64,000 bases of DNA from Anaerolineaceae bacterium (GTDB taxonomy: Bacteria; Chloroflexota; Anaerolineae; Aggregatilineales; Phototrophicaceae), in assembly GCA_028818375.1 (NCBI GenBank), contig JAPPOB010000010.1, forward strand, positions 1,240,001 to 1,304,000. Direction: 5' to 3'. Of this stretch, positions 44,036-54,835 are shown one piece after another. Each line of letters opens with the position of its first letter. The first letter of the stretch is position 1. The position numbers were made by a program, and so were the translations under genes. The notes under the pieces were generated by a model. The model was given only the letters and a program-made list of their open reading frames with translations, was not told the origin of the DNA and ran no database searches.

Positions 44036-44613
44036 ATGCAGCAACTGGCGCAGGCGATACAGGGCGGCGGCCTGAACCTGGGCCACGGCATTCTCAAGGT
44101 CGACCACATCCTGAACCACCAAATTGACCCGGGGCTGATGCGCGCCATCGGGCAGGAAATGGCGCGGCGTTTCCGTTCGTCGTCCGTGGACCGCATCCTG
44201 ACCTGCGAGGTCTCGGGCATCGCGCCGGCTTTGGCGACGGGCCTGTCGCTGAACGTGCCCGTCGTGTACGCGCGCAAGCACAAACCCATCACCATGTCCG
44301 GCCCCGTGTACCTGGAAACCGCCCCCAGCCATACGCGCGGCGGCGAGGTCACACTCATGGTGTCGGCGGAGTTTCTGCACGCCGGTGAACAGGTGCTGGT
44401 CATTGACGACTTCCTCGCCAGCGGGCTCACCACCCTCGCCATGCTGCGCATGGTCGTCAGCGCGCAGGCCACTGTGGCGGGCGTCGGCGTGGTCATCGAG
44501 AAGTCCTTCGAGCAGGGTCGGGCCTGCCTGTCCTCCTCAGGCTTCAGGGATGTCCCGGTGGAGGCCCTTGCCGTGGTCACCAGCATGCAGGATGGAAAGA
44601 TTGTTCTGGCGCC

Positions 44614-44617
<4 letters not shown>
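44036..44617 (+). CDS. xpt: Xanthine phosphoribosyltransferase
   Basis: 193 residues. The sequence follows the Bacillus-type Xpt throughout: [48 protein letters not shown], the PRPP site [13 protein letters not shown], and [11 protein letters not shown]. It converts xanthine plus PRPP to XMP. ATG 44036 gives the family N-terminus although AGGAGG is 12 bases away. Its stop overlaps guaA by four bases, so XMP made here is passed to GMP synthase encoded by the same message. The short upstream gap (53 bases) leaves no room for a purine riboswitch. Confidence 0.94.
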
Positions 44618-46164
<1,547 letters not shown>

Positions 46165-46179
46165 GCGCGGCCCCGCCCT

Positions 46180-47481
46180 TCAGGCGACGCTCGTCGCCGG
46201 CTGCAAATGCCGCGGCCGCTGGATGTAGCGCAGCAGAACCATCAAGGCGCCCAGCGCCAGCAGCAGCGACACGACGAACAGGGTCTCGAAACCGGCCAGC
46301 CGGGCAATGCTGCCGCCGATCACTGGAGAGAACAGGGTGACAACGGCCGAGGTCGTGTTCGCCAGCCCGACGCAGGCGGGCCGGTCGCCGGGCGCCACGT
46401 GCTCCACCAGCCAGTTCTGGTAACCGAAGAAGAGGTTAGAGGTCGCCAGACCCGAGATGAGGAAACCCAGGGCCAGCGAGACCGGCCCCAGCGTCGCCGC
46501 CAGCAGGGCGCTCAGCGGCAGCAACACCGACGCCGCCAACGCCAGGCGCAGGTACAACACGTTGTTGCGCGCGCCCAGCCACATGTAGAGTAGCGCCCCG
46601 CTGGTCGTGCCGAGGGTCTGCATCAGCAGCAGGGTCGGCACCGCCACCTCACTGGAGAGCCCCAGGCGCAGCGTCGCGTAACCGATGTAAAAGGGCGCGG
46701 CCATGAGAAACAGGCCGGTGAGCGTGCGGATGACCAGCAGGGCGCGAAACTGCGGGTCAGCGCGCAACAGGCGTCCCAGTTGAGGCAGAAACTCGGTGAA
46801 GGCCGGCACGCGCTCAAGCGCCGGTGGGCCGGGCAATTCGCGCAGGAACACGCCCGGCAAAATGGAAAGCGCAAATACCAACCCGGAAGCGGCGAAGAGC
46901 AGCGCGTAGTTTTGCGGAAAGCCAGGGCCCTGTTCGCTCAGTACCAGCGCCACAAGGGGCACCACGGCCAGCATGACCAGGGCCGTGCCGCCGGACATTA
47001 ACCCGTAAAGCCGTGATCGCCAGCGACTGTCCAGGCTGCTGCCGATCATGTCCGCCCAGGGGACTCCCACCAGGCCGTCGCCAAGGGCGGAGATGGCGTA
47101 GCACAAAAAAAAGACCAACAAAATGAGTTCGTTTCTTTCGTCGGCCAGCAGATAGAGCAGCAGCCCGAAGACCAGCAGGATGCAGCGCGTGGGAATGTTG
47201 GGCAGGACAAACCAGCGTTTCTTGCGGGCGCTGCGGACGATGAGCCGCGCCACGAAAAGTTGCGGCAGGGCATAGCCGGCGTGGAACAGGTTGCCGGACA
47301 GCCCGATCAGAATTTCCGAATCCGTCAGCCGCCGCACAAAGTCGGGGATCACCGTGCTCGGGCCGATGATGCCCATCGCCACCATAAACAGGATGCCATC
47401 GAGGGTGAACAGCGTGAAGTTGCGATGGTAAACGCGCTCGCGCAAACTGGCCGCCATAATATGGCGGGCGGAAACGCTCAT
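46180..47481 (-). CDS. MFS transporter
   Basis: 433 residues, about 12 membrane helices. Starts at ATG 47481, overlapping the stop of the nucleotidyltransferase (ATGA). The loop between helices 2 and 3 is RLIVRSARKKRWFV, a poor match to the usual MFS signature. The central loop around PGPPALERVPAFTEF separates the two halves. The substrate cannot be inferred; the coupling to an RfaE2-like gene may hint at a sugar or nucleotide-sugar related compound (weak). Convergent with guaA, 15 bases between stops. Confidence 0.85.
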   Translation of the reverse strand: MSVSARHIMAASLRERVYHRNFTLFTLDGILFMVAMGIIGPSTVIPDFVRRLTDSEILIGLSGNLFHAGYALPQLFVARLIVRSARKKRWFVLPNIPTRCILLVFGLLLYLLADERNELILLVFFLCYAISALGDGLVGVPWADMIGSSLDSRWRSRLYGLMSGGTALVMLAVVPLVALVLSEQGPGFPQNYALLFAASGLVFALSILPGVFLRELPGPPALERVPAFTEFLPQLGRLLRADPQFRALLVIRTLTGLFLMAAPFYIGYATLRLGLSSEVAVPTLLLMQTLGTTSGALLYMWLGARNNVLYLRLALAASVLLPLSALLAATLGPVSLALGFLISGLATSNLFFGYQNWLVEHVAPGDRPACVGLANTTSAVVTLFSPVIGGSIARLAGFETLFVVSLLLALGALMVLLRYIQRPRHLQPATSVA

Positions 47482-47975
47482 CCAGCCTCTTCGGACGACG
47501 GAGCCGCAGCGGGCAAGGCCTGAATCCGTTCGATGATCCCGCTACTGCTGCGCTGCGGCCGCAAGGGAATGAGCACCAGACGGGCGCCACAGGCCTCGGC
47601 GGTGGCGCGCTCCGGCAGGGGCTTGTGGGCGTAGTCCGCGCCCTTGGCGTAGATTTCGGGCCGCAACGCGCGGATCAGGCCGTCGGCGACGTCTTCCTCG
47701 AAGATCACGACCGCAGTCACAGGTTTGAGCGCCGCCAGCAGGCGCGCTCGCTCCAGCGCCGGCACCAGCGGCCGGCCGGGCCCCTTCAGTCGCGCGCTGC
47801 TGGCATCGCCATTGACGCCCACAATCAGCGCGTCGCCAAGACGGCGAGCCTGCTCCAGATAGTCCAGATGCCCGCTGTGCAGCAGATCAAAATGACCGTT
47901 ACCCAGGACCAGCCGTCGCCCCCCGGCCCGTAACTGCGCGCGCAACTTCAGCGCCTGTTCCAGTTCGTAATCCAT
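47478..47975 (-). CDS. RfaE2/HldE-like nucleotidyltransferase
   Basis: 165 residues from ATG 47975. Cytidylyltransferase fold with the nucleotide-binding GHFDLLHSGHLDYLEQAR (HxGH) and LIVGVNGDASSARLKGPGRP, then RPEIYAKGADY and SSSGIIERI (the ISSTxII position). These match the C-terminal domain of HldE, which adenylylates heptose 1-phosphate to ADP-heptose. A stand-alone version may also serve another sugar phosphate. The kinase half and other heptose genes are not in the window. Translationally coupled to the MFS gene; divergent from the mannosyltransferase. Confidence 0.88.
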   Translation of the reverse strand: MDYELEQALKLRAQLRAGGRRLVLGNGHFDLLHSGHLDYLEQARRLGDALIVGVNGDASSARLKGPGRPLVPALERARLLAALKPVTAVVIFEEDVADGLIRALRPEIYAKGADYAHKPLPERATAEACGARLVLIPLRPQRSSSGIIERIQALPAAAPSSEEAG

Positions 47976-48004
47976 GGGACTCCGCAGGTATGGTCAGCGA
48001 CGCG

Positions 48005-48017
48005 AATATAGCATACT
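48005..48017. promoter_or_regulatory. Divergent promoter pair
   Basis: Minus-strand TATATT at 48005-48010 lies 30 bases before ATG 47975, and plus-strand CATACT at 48012-48017 lies about 50 bases before ATG 48068. Together they could serve the two divergent genes. Confidence 0.35.
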
Positions 48018-48067
48018 CTGGTTCACGCGCGTGGCGTGTGCGCCAGGAACAGCAGCCGGAGCCCTGC

Positions 48068-48796
48068 ATGCCTTCAACCATCGTCATCCTGCCCACCTGG
48101 AACGAGGCGGAAAACCTGCCGCCCATGGTCGATGCCCTGCTGGCCCTGCCGGTGGAGAATCTGCGCGTACTGGTCGCTGACGATGGCTCGCCGGACGGCA
48201 CCGGCCGTCTGGCCGATGACCTTGCCCGGCAACATCCTGACCAGGTCTCCGTGTTGCACCGCCGGCAACGCAAGGGCTTCGGTCCGGCAACCCGGGACGG
48301 GTTCAGGGCAGCGCTGCGTACTGACGCGGACTACATCGTGCAGATGGACTGCGATTTTTCGCATCAACCGCGCTACCTGCCCGACCTGCTCGAACGGGCT
48401 GCGGAGGCGGACGTCGTCATCGGTTCACGCTACGTGCCCGGCGGCAGTGTGGACGAAAACTGGGGCCTGCCGCGCAAGTTGCTCAGCTGGTGGGCCAACA
48501 GCGTGTACGTGCGCCTGTTGCTGGACCTGCCGGTGCGTGATGCCACCGGCGGCTTTCGTCTGTGGCGGCGGTCGGCGCTGGCATCCCTCGGCATCGATCA
48601 GGTGAAATCCAACGGCTACGTGTTTCAGGTGGAGATGATCTGCATGGCCCACCAACGGGGCTGCCGCATCGCCGAAATCCCGATTTACTTCCCGGACCGT
48701 GTGGCCGGCGACTCCAAGATGGGCCTGCCCATTGCACTGGAAGCAGCCCTCAGTGTCTGGCAGTTGCGCCGTCGTTATCGCCCTTCGCGCCATTAA
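48068..48796 (+). CDS. Polyprenol monophosphomannose synthase (GT2)
   Basis: 242 residues from ATG 48068. Family-2 glycosyltransferase of the Dpm1 type: TIVILPTWNEAENLPPM, VADDGSPDGTGRLAD, the catalytic YIVQMDCDFSHQPRYLPDL, SRYVPGGSVDENWG and the FPDRVAGDSKMG motif near the end. No membrane segment is present, as in soluble Dpm1 proteins. It transfers mannose (or a related sugar) from GDP-mannose to polyprenyl phosphate. The product is the kind of donor used by family-39 membrane transferases, so this gene may supply those at 18636-27979 and 38204 (inference). Confidence 0.9.
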   Translation: MPSTIVILPTWNEAENLPPMVDALLALPVENLRVLVADDGSPDGTGRLADDLARQHPDQVSVLHRRQRKGFGPATRDGFRAALRTDADYIVQMDCDFSHQPRYLPDLLERAAEADVVIGSRYVPGGSVDENWGLPRKLLSWWANSVYVRLLLDLPVRDATGGFRLWRRSALASLGIDQVKSNGYVFQVEMICMAHQRGCRIAEIPIYFPDRVAGDSKMGLPIALEAALSVWQLRRRYRPSRH

Positions 48797-48840
48797 CCGC
48801 GGGTCGCCGACTGCGGCTTGTTCCCCGCCTGGCGCCGTGT

Positions 48841-48846
48841 TAAACT
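48841..48846 (+). promoter_or_regulatory. -10 box and leader of the rpsB operon
   Basis: TAAACT at 48841-48846, about 130 bases before rpsB. The GC-rich leader (48853-48974) can form short stems around CCCG/CGGG near 48914-48935 and could carry S2 feedback control, but I cannot identify a known motif. Confidence 0.35.
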
Positions 48847-48974
48847 GACGCCTCCGGCAGAGGCTTGGCCGACGCCGGAAATATCACATGTCCGGACCGC
48901 GGCAGGTGTTGTCCCGTGAGGGATTGCGTCGCGGGATGAAGGGCATGATCGACCAAACACTTCAGGAGTGACCC

Positions 48975-49928
48975 ATGCCTTCCACCATTACGATGCGCGC
49001 CTTGCTGGAGACCGGAGTCCACTTCGGTCACCGCACTTCCACCTGGAACCCGCGCATGAGACCCTGGATCTTCACCGAGCGCAACGGCATTCACATCATC
49101 GATCTCCAGCAAACGATCGTCAATATCAATCGCTTTCACGACATGGTGCGCGACCTCGTCGCCGGCGGCGGCAGCATTCTCTTCGTCGGCACCAAGCGCC
49201 AGGCCCAGGAGACGGTGCGGCGCGAGGCCGAGCGTTGCGGCATGCCCTACGTCAACCACCGCTGGCTGGGCGGTACGCTGACCAACTGGCGCACCATCCG
49301 GGAGCGCATTGACACGCTCAAAAACCTCGAAAAACGACGCGACGCCGGCGAGTTTGAGCTGCTTACCAAGAAGGAAGCGCTGATGCTGCAGCGCAAGATT
49401 GACAAGCTGCAACTGCGTCTGGGCGGCATCCGCGAAATGCAGCGGCCGCCCGACATGCTGCTCATCGTCGATACGGTGCGCGAGGCGACCGCCGTCAAGG
49501 AAGCCAATATCCTCAACGTGCCCGTCATCGCCCTCGTCGATACCAACAGCAACCCGGACGAAATCGACTACATCATCCCCGCCAACGACGATGCCGTGCG
49601 CGCCATCAACCTGCTCGTCAAGGCCGTCAGCGACGCCGTGCTGGAAGGTCAGGCCATGCGCAAGGCCGATGAGGACGAAATGGAAGACACGGCCGTGCCG
49701 GAATACGTCAGTATCGAATACGAAGGGGACGGCGAGGATGCCGACGACGAGCAGTTCCTCGGCGAAGCCACCCTCGCCAAGCTGCGCGATGCCAACCTCT
49801 TCGAGGAAGAGACCCCCGCTGCAGAAAGCCAGACCACCCGGGAACCGGCCGCTGGTCCCGAGCCCGAAGCCCCTGAAGCGCCGGAAGCCCCGGCTGAAGC
49901 CACAGAAAGGGACGAGAGTCAGTCATGA
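48975..49928 (+). CDS. rpsB: 30S ribosomal protein S2
   Basis: 317 residues from ATG 48975 (AGGAG upstream). S2 signatures are complete: [60 protein letters not shown], and [20 protein letters not shown]. The usual ~250-residue protein carries a C-terminal acidic, Glu/Ala/Pro-rich extension of about 60 residues ([15 protein letters not shown], then [14 protein letters not shown]), a low-complexity tail seen in some phyla. The stop overlaps tsf (ATGA). Confidence 0.97.
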   Translation: MPSTITMRALLETGVHFGHRTSTWNPRMRPWIFTERNGIHIIDLQQTIVNINRFHDMVRDLVAGGGSILFVGTKRQAQETVRREAERCGMPYVNHRWLGGTLTNWRTIRERIDTLKNLEKRRDAGEFELLTKKEALMLQRKIDKLQLRLGGIREMQRPPDMLLIVDTVREATAVKEANILNVPVIALVDTNSNPDEIDYIIPANDDAVRAINLLVKAVSDAVLEGQAMRKADEDEMEDTAVPEYVSIEYEGDGEDADDEQFLGEATLAKLRDANLFEEETPAAESQTTREPAAGPEPEAPEAPEAPAEATERDESQS

Positions 49929-50557
49929 CCCAAATCACCGCCGCCATGGTCAAGGAGTTGCGTGCCGTCACCGGGGCCGGCCCGCTGGATTGCAAGAAGG
50001 CGCTGCAGGCCTGCGACGGCGACTTCGACGGAGCGATTGACTTTCTGCGTGAAAAGGGCCTGGCCAGCGCGGCCAAAAAACTGGGCGCCGGACGCGCCAT
50101 GAACGAAGGCGTCATCCAGACCTACCAGCATTTCAATCATCGGCTGGGCGTCATGGTGGAAGTCAATTGCGAGACCGACTTCGTCGCCAGCGCCGCGCCC
50201 TTTCAGGAATTCGCCCGCAACGTCGCCCTGCACATCGCCAACATGGCGCCGGAGTACGTTCGCCGTGAAGACGTGCCGGAGGCCGTCGTACAGGCCGAGC
50301 GAGACCTGCAATTGCGCATCCTGCAGGAGGACGAGAAGAACGCCCGCAAGCCCGAGGCCATTCTTGAGAAGATCATAGAGGGCCGTATGGGCAAGTTCTT
50401 CGCCGGCATCGTCCTGATGGAACAGGAATTTCTGCTGGACGACTCGAAGACTGTGGCCGAGGCGCTTGCCGAAGCCGTGGCGCTGCTTGGCGAAAGTATG
50501 GAGATTCGCCGCTTTGCCCGCTTTGCCGTGGGCGAGGACGGCAATGGCGCCAGCTAG
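49925..50557 (+). CDS. tsf: Elongation factor Ts
   Basis: 210 residues, ATG overlapping the rpsB stop. Nucleotide-exchange factor for EF-Tu. The UBA-like N-terminus ([19 protein letters not shown]) and the TDFVA signature ([18 protein letters not shown]) are present. It is of the short, one-core type (about 200 residues) rather than the ~280-residue proteobacterial form, with [20 protein letters not shown] near the end. The last 14 bases overlap pyrH. Confidence 0.97.
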   Translation: MTQITAAMVKELRAVTGAGPLDCKKALQACDGDFDGAIDFLREKGLASAAKKLGAGRAMNEGVIQTYQHFNHRLGVMVEVNCETDFVASAAPFQEFARNVALHIANMAPEYVRREDVPEAVVQAERDLQLRILQEDEKNARKPEAILEKIIEGRMGKFFAGIVLMEQEFLLDDSKTVAEALAEAVALLGESMEIRRFARFAVGEDGNGAS

Positions 50558-51272
50558 CATCTATCACCGCATCGTCCTCAAACTGAGCGGCGAGGCGCTC
50601 GCGGCCGAAGACGGACACGGCATCGATCCGGAGCGCGCCGACGACATCGCCCGCAAGCTGCGCGACGTGCATGAACTCGGCGTGCAGATCGCCGTCGTCA
50701 TCGGTGGAGGCAACCTGTGGCGCGGCACCACTGGCGTCGCCCGTGGTATGGACGAACCCACCTCCCATTACATTGGCATGGTCGGGACGGTCATGAACGC
50801 GCTCACCCTGCAGGACGCCCTGGAGCGCCTCGACGTGCGCACCCGGGTGCAGACCGCCGTGCAGATGAACGCCGTCGCCGAGCCCTATATTCGCCTGCGC
50901 GCGATTCGCCACCTTGAAAAATCGCGCGTGGTGATCCTCGCCGGCGGCCTCGGCAACCCCTATTTCACCACCGACACCGCCGCTGCCCTGCGCGCTTCGG
51001 AAATCAGCGCGGACATCGTCATCAAGGCCACCAAGGTCAACGGCATTTACTCGGCCGATCCCGTCCGGCATCCCGACGCGCAGCGTTTCGAGCGCCTCAA
51101 TTACGGCCAGGTGCTGCGTGACAAACTGGAGGTGATGGACATGACCGCCTTCACCGTTTGCGAGGAAAACCAGATGCCCATCCTCGTGATTAACTTCTTC
51201 GATGGCGATGACCTCTTGCAGGCCGTCAAGGGCCGGTCCAGCATCGGCACCCTCGTTTGCGACGACTGCTGA
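50544..51272 (+). CDS. pyrH: UMP kinase
   Basis: 242 residues from ATG 50544, overlapping tsf by 14 bases. Amino-acid kinase fold: VLKLSGEALAAEDGHGID, VIGGGNLWRG, MDEPTSHYIGMVGTVMNAL, and LAGGLGNPYFTTDTAAALRA, all typical of bacterial PyrH, which phosphorylates UMP to UDP with ATP and is hexameric. It follows rpsB-tsf as in many bacteria; the usual next gene, frr, is not present here and pncC follows instead. Confidence 0.97.
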   Translation: MAPASIYHRIVLKLSGEALAAEDGHGIDPERADDIARKLRDVHELGVQIAVVIGGGNLWRGTTGVARGMDEPTSHYIGMVGTVMNALTLQDALERLDVRTRVQTAVQMNAVAEPYIRLRAIRHLEKSRVVILAGGLGNPYFTTDTAAALRASEISADIVIKATKVNGIYSADPVRHPDAQRFERLNYGQVLRDKLEVMDMTAFTVCEENQMPILVINFFDGDDLLQAVKGRSSIGTLVCDDC

Positions 51273-51338
51273 TCGGGCGGATGCCATGAACCGGTCGCTG
51301 CGCCGGCAGGCGGAAAGGAAACGGAGACCCCCGCTCGC

Positions 51339-51836
51339 ATGACGCCGGCAACTGTCCCCGCCAGCGCCCCCGAGATTCTTCTGGGCGAGGCCCTGCGCCT
51401 TGGCGGCCAGACCATCAGCACGGCTGAATCCTGCACCGGCGGCCTGGTCCTCCACCGTCTGACCAACGTGCCCGGCAGTTCGGCCTGGGTGATGGGCGGC
51501 GTCGTGGCCTACGACAACTCGGTCAAGCAGGGACTCCTCAAGGTGCGGGAGACCACCCTGCTGCAGCATGGCGCGGTCAGCGAAGAGACGGCGCGCGAGA
51601 TGGCGCTGGGCGCCCGACGTTTGTTGGAAACGGACCTCGCCATCAGCATCACCGGCATCGCCGGGCCGGGCGGTGGCACGGCGGAGAAACCGGTTGGACT
51701 GACCTGGATGGCGCTGGCCCTGCCGCACGGCCGCTTGTACAGCGAGCGGCACGTCCACGACGGCGACCGCCTGCAGATCAAGCGCGCCAGCGCCGACGCC
51801 GCGCTTGCCATGGTGCTCAGCTATCTGAAGAAATGA
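51339..51836 (+). CDS. pncC: CinA C-terminal family nicotinamide-nucleotide amidohydrolase
   Basis: 165 residues from ATG 51339. The motifs ISTAESCTGGLVLHRLT, GGVVAYDNSVKQGLL, GAVSEETAREMALGAR and ITGIAGPGGGTAEKPVG are those of the stand-alone CinA C-terminal (PncC) domain, which deamidates NMN to nicotinate mononucleotide in NAD recycling. The N-terminal COG1058 domain of full CinA is absent. It lies 66 bases after pyrH on the same strand. Confidence 0.93.
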   Translation: MTPATVPASAPEILLGEALRLGGQTISTAESCTGGLVLHRLTNVPGSSAWVMGGVVAYDNSVKQGLLKVRETTLLQHGAVSEETAREMALGARRLLETDLAISITGIAGPGGGTAEKPVGLTWMALALPHGRLYSERHVHDGDRLQIKRASADAALAMVLSYLKK

Positions 51837-51864
51837 CCGCCTGCCAGCCTGTGGCCGGCCGCTT

Positions 51865-52683
51865 TCAGCGGGCCATTGGCGTCGCGTCCGCCTGCCGTTG
51901 GTAGATGTCAGGCCGGCGGTCCGCGAAGACCGGGATGCGCTGCCGCACCTCGTCGACCTGCGTCAGGTCAACCGTCGCGCCCAGCAATTGCGGCCCCGCC
52001 CCGCCCTCGGCCAGTATGCTGCCCCAGGCGTCGATGATCATGGAATGGCCGCCGACGACCAGATCGCCCGTCACGCCGGCGGCGTTGCAGGCCACCACAA
52101 CGCACTGGTTTTCAATGGCGCGCGCCTGCAGCAAAGCGCGCCAGTGCCCGAGCCGCGCCATGGGCCACTCGGCCGGCAGAATGACCAGGCGCGCGCCTTC
52201 CACGGCATAGCCACGGAACAACTCCGGGAAACGCAAGTCGTAGCAAATCGCCACGCCGGTCGCGCCCCAGGGCAGCTCCAGACAGAGCGGCGCTTCTCCC
52301 GGGCCCAGCCATACATCCTCGTCGAGGAGACGAAAGAGGTGGATCTTGCGATAGAGGCCGGTCAGTTCGCCTTCGTCCGTGTAGCAGGCGGCGCTGTTGT
52401 AAACGGCGTCGCCATCGCGCTCCAGCAGGGAACCGAGGATGTGAATTCGGTAGCGCCGCGCCAGCGCCGCCACCTCCGCGAACATCCCTTCATCGGCCAC
52501 GCTGGCCAGTTCCCGCGCCCGGTCCAGCACGTAGCCGGTCGACCACAACTCCGGGCAAACCAGCAATTGCGCGCCGCGTCCGGCGGCGGCGGCCACCATT
52601 TGTTCCAGTTGCGCCAGATTGGCCTCCGGGTCGCCCGCCACGATGTTCATCTGGGCGATGCTGATCGATACCACGTCATTCAT
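51865..52683 (-). CDS. Nitrilase-superfamily amidohydrolase (omega-amidase-like)
   Basis: 272 residues, ATG overlapping the preceding stop (ATGA). The catalytic triad is visible: Glu45 in VCPELWSTG, Lys113 in YRKIHLF, and Cys148 in VAICYDLRFPE, with a second Glu region downstream of Lys. The layout resembles Nit2/YafV omega-amidases that hydrolyse alpha-ketoglutaramate or related C-N bonds; other branches cannot be excluded. Last gene of the overlapping minus-strand operon starting at 55798. Confidence 0.9.
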   Translation of the reverse strand: MNDVVSISIAQMNIVAGDPEANLAQLEQMVAAAAGRGAQLLVCPELWSTGYVLDRARELASVADEGMFAEVAALARRYRIHILGSLLERDGDAVYNSAACYTDEGELTGLYRKIHLFRLLDEDVWLGPGEAPLCLELPWGATGVAICYDLRFPELFRGYAVEGARLVILPAEWPMARLGHWRALLQARAIENQCVVVACNAAGVTGDLVVGGHSMIIDAWGSILAEGGAGPQLLGATVDLTQVDEVRQRIPVFADRRPDIYQRQADATPMAR

Positions 52684-53228
52684 GCCTGTTCCCCCCGCGC
52701 CAACGCCTGTTGTCGCAGCCGCAGCACCCTCGCCACCACAGCGTTGAACTGCAGGTCGCTGGTATCCAGTTCAATGGTACCCGCTCGTCCGCGCAAGCCC
52801 CACTCCCGCTGCAACTGGCCCAGCACCAGCGCCCGTTCATCCGGGTCATGATAACGCGCCCCCAACGCCTGGTGCAGACTGTGCAGCACGGCGTCGATGC
52901 TGGCCACCATACAGATGACCAGGCCCGTCTCCCGGAAGCGCTGCAACCAGTCGCCCTGCGCCAGACGATAGCCGCTGACGCGAATCACGGCCTCGCGTTG
53001 CAGCAGGGCTTCTTCCATGACCTCGTCTTCCAGCGTTTTCAGCCGCGCCTCGCCGAAGCGCGTGCGGATTTCGTCGCTGGTAAGATCGTTGCGCTCTTCG
53101 ACGCGGGTGTCGATGTCAATATAGGGTCGGCCCAGCGCTTCGGCCACCCGCCGGCCAATGGTCGCCAGTTGCGGCCCGATGTAACCGCTCAGCACCAGGT
53201 TGCGGCCGCGCGCCGCGACGGGTTCCAT
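52680..53228 (-). CDS. Shikimate kinase-like protein lacking the P-loop
   Basis: 182 residues, start sharing one base with the HAD stop (TGATG). The sequence aligns over its length with shikimate kinase: NLVLSGYIGPQLATIGRRVA at the N-terminus, PYIDIDTRVEER with the Asp pair, RFGEARLKTLEDEVM and the C-terminal IELDTSDLQ. However the Walker A loop, normally GxxGxGKST, reads GYIGPQLATIG (15-25) with no Lys, and the GGG of the shikimate site reads VSGY. It should not bind ATP in the normal way, so it is probably a pseudokinase or a regulatory protein. Confidence 0.8.
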   Translation of the reverse strand: MEPVAARGRNLVLSGYIGPQLATIGRRVAEALGRPYIDIDTRVEERNDLTSDEIRTRFGEARLKTLEDEVMEEALLQREAVIRVSGYRLAQGDWLQRFRETGLVICMVASIDAVLHSLHQALGARYHDPDERALVLGQLQREWGLRGRAGTIELDTSDLQFNAVVARVLRLRQQALARGEQA

Positions 53229-54007
53229 CAGCGCCAGCCCGGGTACCAGTCATCGAGCACCGCCGGCAACTCCTCCAGCGTGTCCAGCCTGTGGTCCGGC
53301 TCGATCAGCCTCGCCAGTTCGGCTGTGTCATTGCGGCCGCGGCGCAACACGGCGCGCATGCCCGCGTTCTGCGCCCCCGAGATGTCGGCCACCGGGTTGT
53401 CGCCCACGAAAACGGCCTCATGAGGCCCAACGCCCAGGCGCGCCAGCGCCGCCCGGAAGATCTGTGGATGTGGCTTCAGCCGCCCCACGTCGGCGGCGGA
53501 AAGGCGACAGTGCGGGAGGAGATGCAGCAGGCCGAAGGCCTCCAGTTCGCGGTCCCGCAGCCACATCGGATGCGACGAATTCGTGACCAGGCCCGTCTTG
53601 ATGCCCTGGTCGAGCAGTGTACGCAGGGCGCCTGGCGCGTCCGGGAAGCTGGTTACGCCCGGCGCCGCCTTCCAGGGGAAGGCCTGCAACAGAGTCTGCC
53701 GGTCCGGCCGCTCGCCGTCCATGCCCGTCGCCGCCAGCGTGGCTTCCAGGATCTCTCCCAGATGCGGCGGACGCAGATCAAACAGTTCCCCTTCCCAACC
53801 CCGCGTCATGCGAGCGCTGTATTCGCCGACCACTTCCTCCAGGGGAGGCGGAGACAGCCCCGCCCGTTCCAGGGTCTGCAGCATGCCCTGCAGCACTTCG
53901 CGGATGAAGAGCGCGCGCCTCTTCTCGTCCCTGCTCTGGCCCCAGTCGATCAGCGTGCCATCGAGGTCGAAAATGACGGCCCTGAGTGAAGCGGAACTGT
54001 CGCGCAT
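53228..54007 (-). CDS. HAD-family hydrolase (copy A)
   Basis: 259 residues from ATG 54007. Haloacid-dehalogenase-fold phosphatase: motif I VIFDLDGTLIDW (nucleophile Asp14, Asp16), motif II GLVTNSSHPMWLRD, motif III Lys in VGRLKPHPQIF and motif IV FVGDNPVADISGAQNAGM. A helical cap lies between motifs I and II, of the pyrophosphatase/phosphoglycolate phosphatase type. It shares its C-terminus VLDDWYPGWR with the gene upstream, so the two are tandem duplicates. Start and stop overlap neighbours by one base (TGATG). Substrate unknown. Confidence 0.9.
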   Translation of the reverse strand: MRDSSASLRAVIFDLDGTLIDWGQSRDEKRRALFIREVLQGMLQTLERAGLSPPPLEEVVGEYSARMTRGWEGELFDLRPPHLGEILEATLAATGMDGERPDRQTLLQAFPWKAAPGVTSFPDAPGALRTLLDQGIKTGLVTNSSHPMWLRDRELEAFGLLHLLPHCRLSAADVGRLKPHPQIFRAALARLGVGPHEAVFVGDNPVADISGAQNAGMRAVLRRGRNDTAELARLIEPDHRLDTLEELPAVLDDWYPGWR

Positions 54008-54834
54008 CAGCGCCAGCCCGGGTACCAGTCGTCCAGCAGGGCGGGCAACTCCGCCAGCGACTGAATGCGGCCGTCCGGTTCGATCAACCCGGCCAGCATG
54101 GCCGTATCCTGACGGCCGCTGCGCAACACGCCCCGCATGCCCACGTTCTGCGCCCCGGCGATATCCGCCACGGGGTTGTCGCCCACGAAGACGGCCTCCT
54201 GCGGCTCGACCTCCAGCAGCTCCAGCGCCCTGCGGAAAATGCGCGGGTGCGGTTTCAGCCAGCCCACGTCGGCGGCGGACAGGCGACAGTCGGGCATGAA
54301 GTCCAGCAGGCCGCAGGCTTCCAGTTCGCGGTCGCGCAAACGCATCGGCTGATGGGCGTTGGTGACCAGGCCGAGGCGGATGCCGCGCTCGCGCAGCAAC
54401 TCCATCGCCGGCGGCGCGTCCGGAAAACACACCACGCCCGGGTACATCCCCCAGGGCACGGCCTGCAGCAGCGCATCCCGCTGCAGCAGCGAGTCCGGCA
54501 CGCCCGCCGCCGCCAGAGTGTCCACCAGAATGTCGCCAAGGTGCGGCGCCCGCAGGTTGCTGCGTCCGACGGCCCAGGCTCGCTCCGTCCGCCGGATGTA
54601 GTCCTGCTCCACCTCATCCAGGTCCGGCTCCTGCCAGCCGTCATGGGGCAGGTTGTGCAGCAGCGATTCGAGCTGCCGCTGGTTCAGGTCCAGAAAGGGA
54701 GGCTGCCGACCATTGGCGGGCAGGGAGGCCAGCACGGCCTCGATATGTTCGCGATTGCGGGCCTGGTAGTTCCCGCCCCAGCCGCTCCAGTCAATCAGGG
54801 TGTCATCAAGATCGAAGAGGACGGCCCGCAACAT
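54007..54834 (-). CDS. HAD-family hydrolase (copy B)
   Basis: 275 residues from ATG 54834, starting one base after the stop of the SDR-like gene. Motif I is VLFDLDDTLIDW (Asp8, Asp10), motif II LGLVTNAHQPMRLRD, motif III VGWLKPHPRIF, and motif IV VFVGDNPVADIAGAQNVGM. It differs from copy A mainly in the cap region (~20-95), which is likely to set substrate choice. Both copies keep all catalytic residues. Duplicates retained in one operon suggest related but distinct phosphate esters. Confidence 0.9.
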   Translation of the reverse strand: MLRAVLFDLDDTLIDWSGWGGNYQARNREHIEAVLASLPANGRQPPFLDLNQRQLESLLHNLPHDGWQEPDLDEVEQDYIRRTERAWAVGRSNLRAPHLGDILVDTLAAAGVPDSLLQRDALLQAVPWGMYPGVVCFPDAPPAMELLRERGIRLGLVTNAHQPMRLRDRELEACGLLDFMPDCRLSAADVGWLKPHPRIFRRALELLEVEPQEAVFVGDNPVADIAGAQNVGMRGVLRSGRQDTAMLAGLIEPDGRIQSLAELPALLDDWYPGWR

Positions 54835-54835
54835 G

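Noticed and set aside
47106..47114. A-rich run inside the MFS gene as a terminator
   Set aside because: It is in-frame coding sequence for Phe-Phe in a membrane helix and has no preceding stem.
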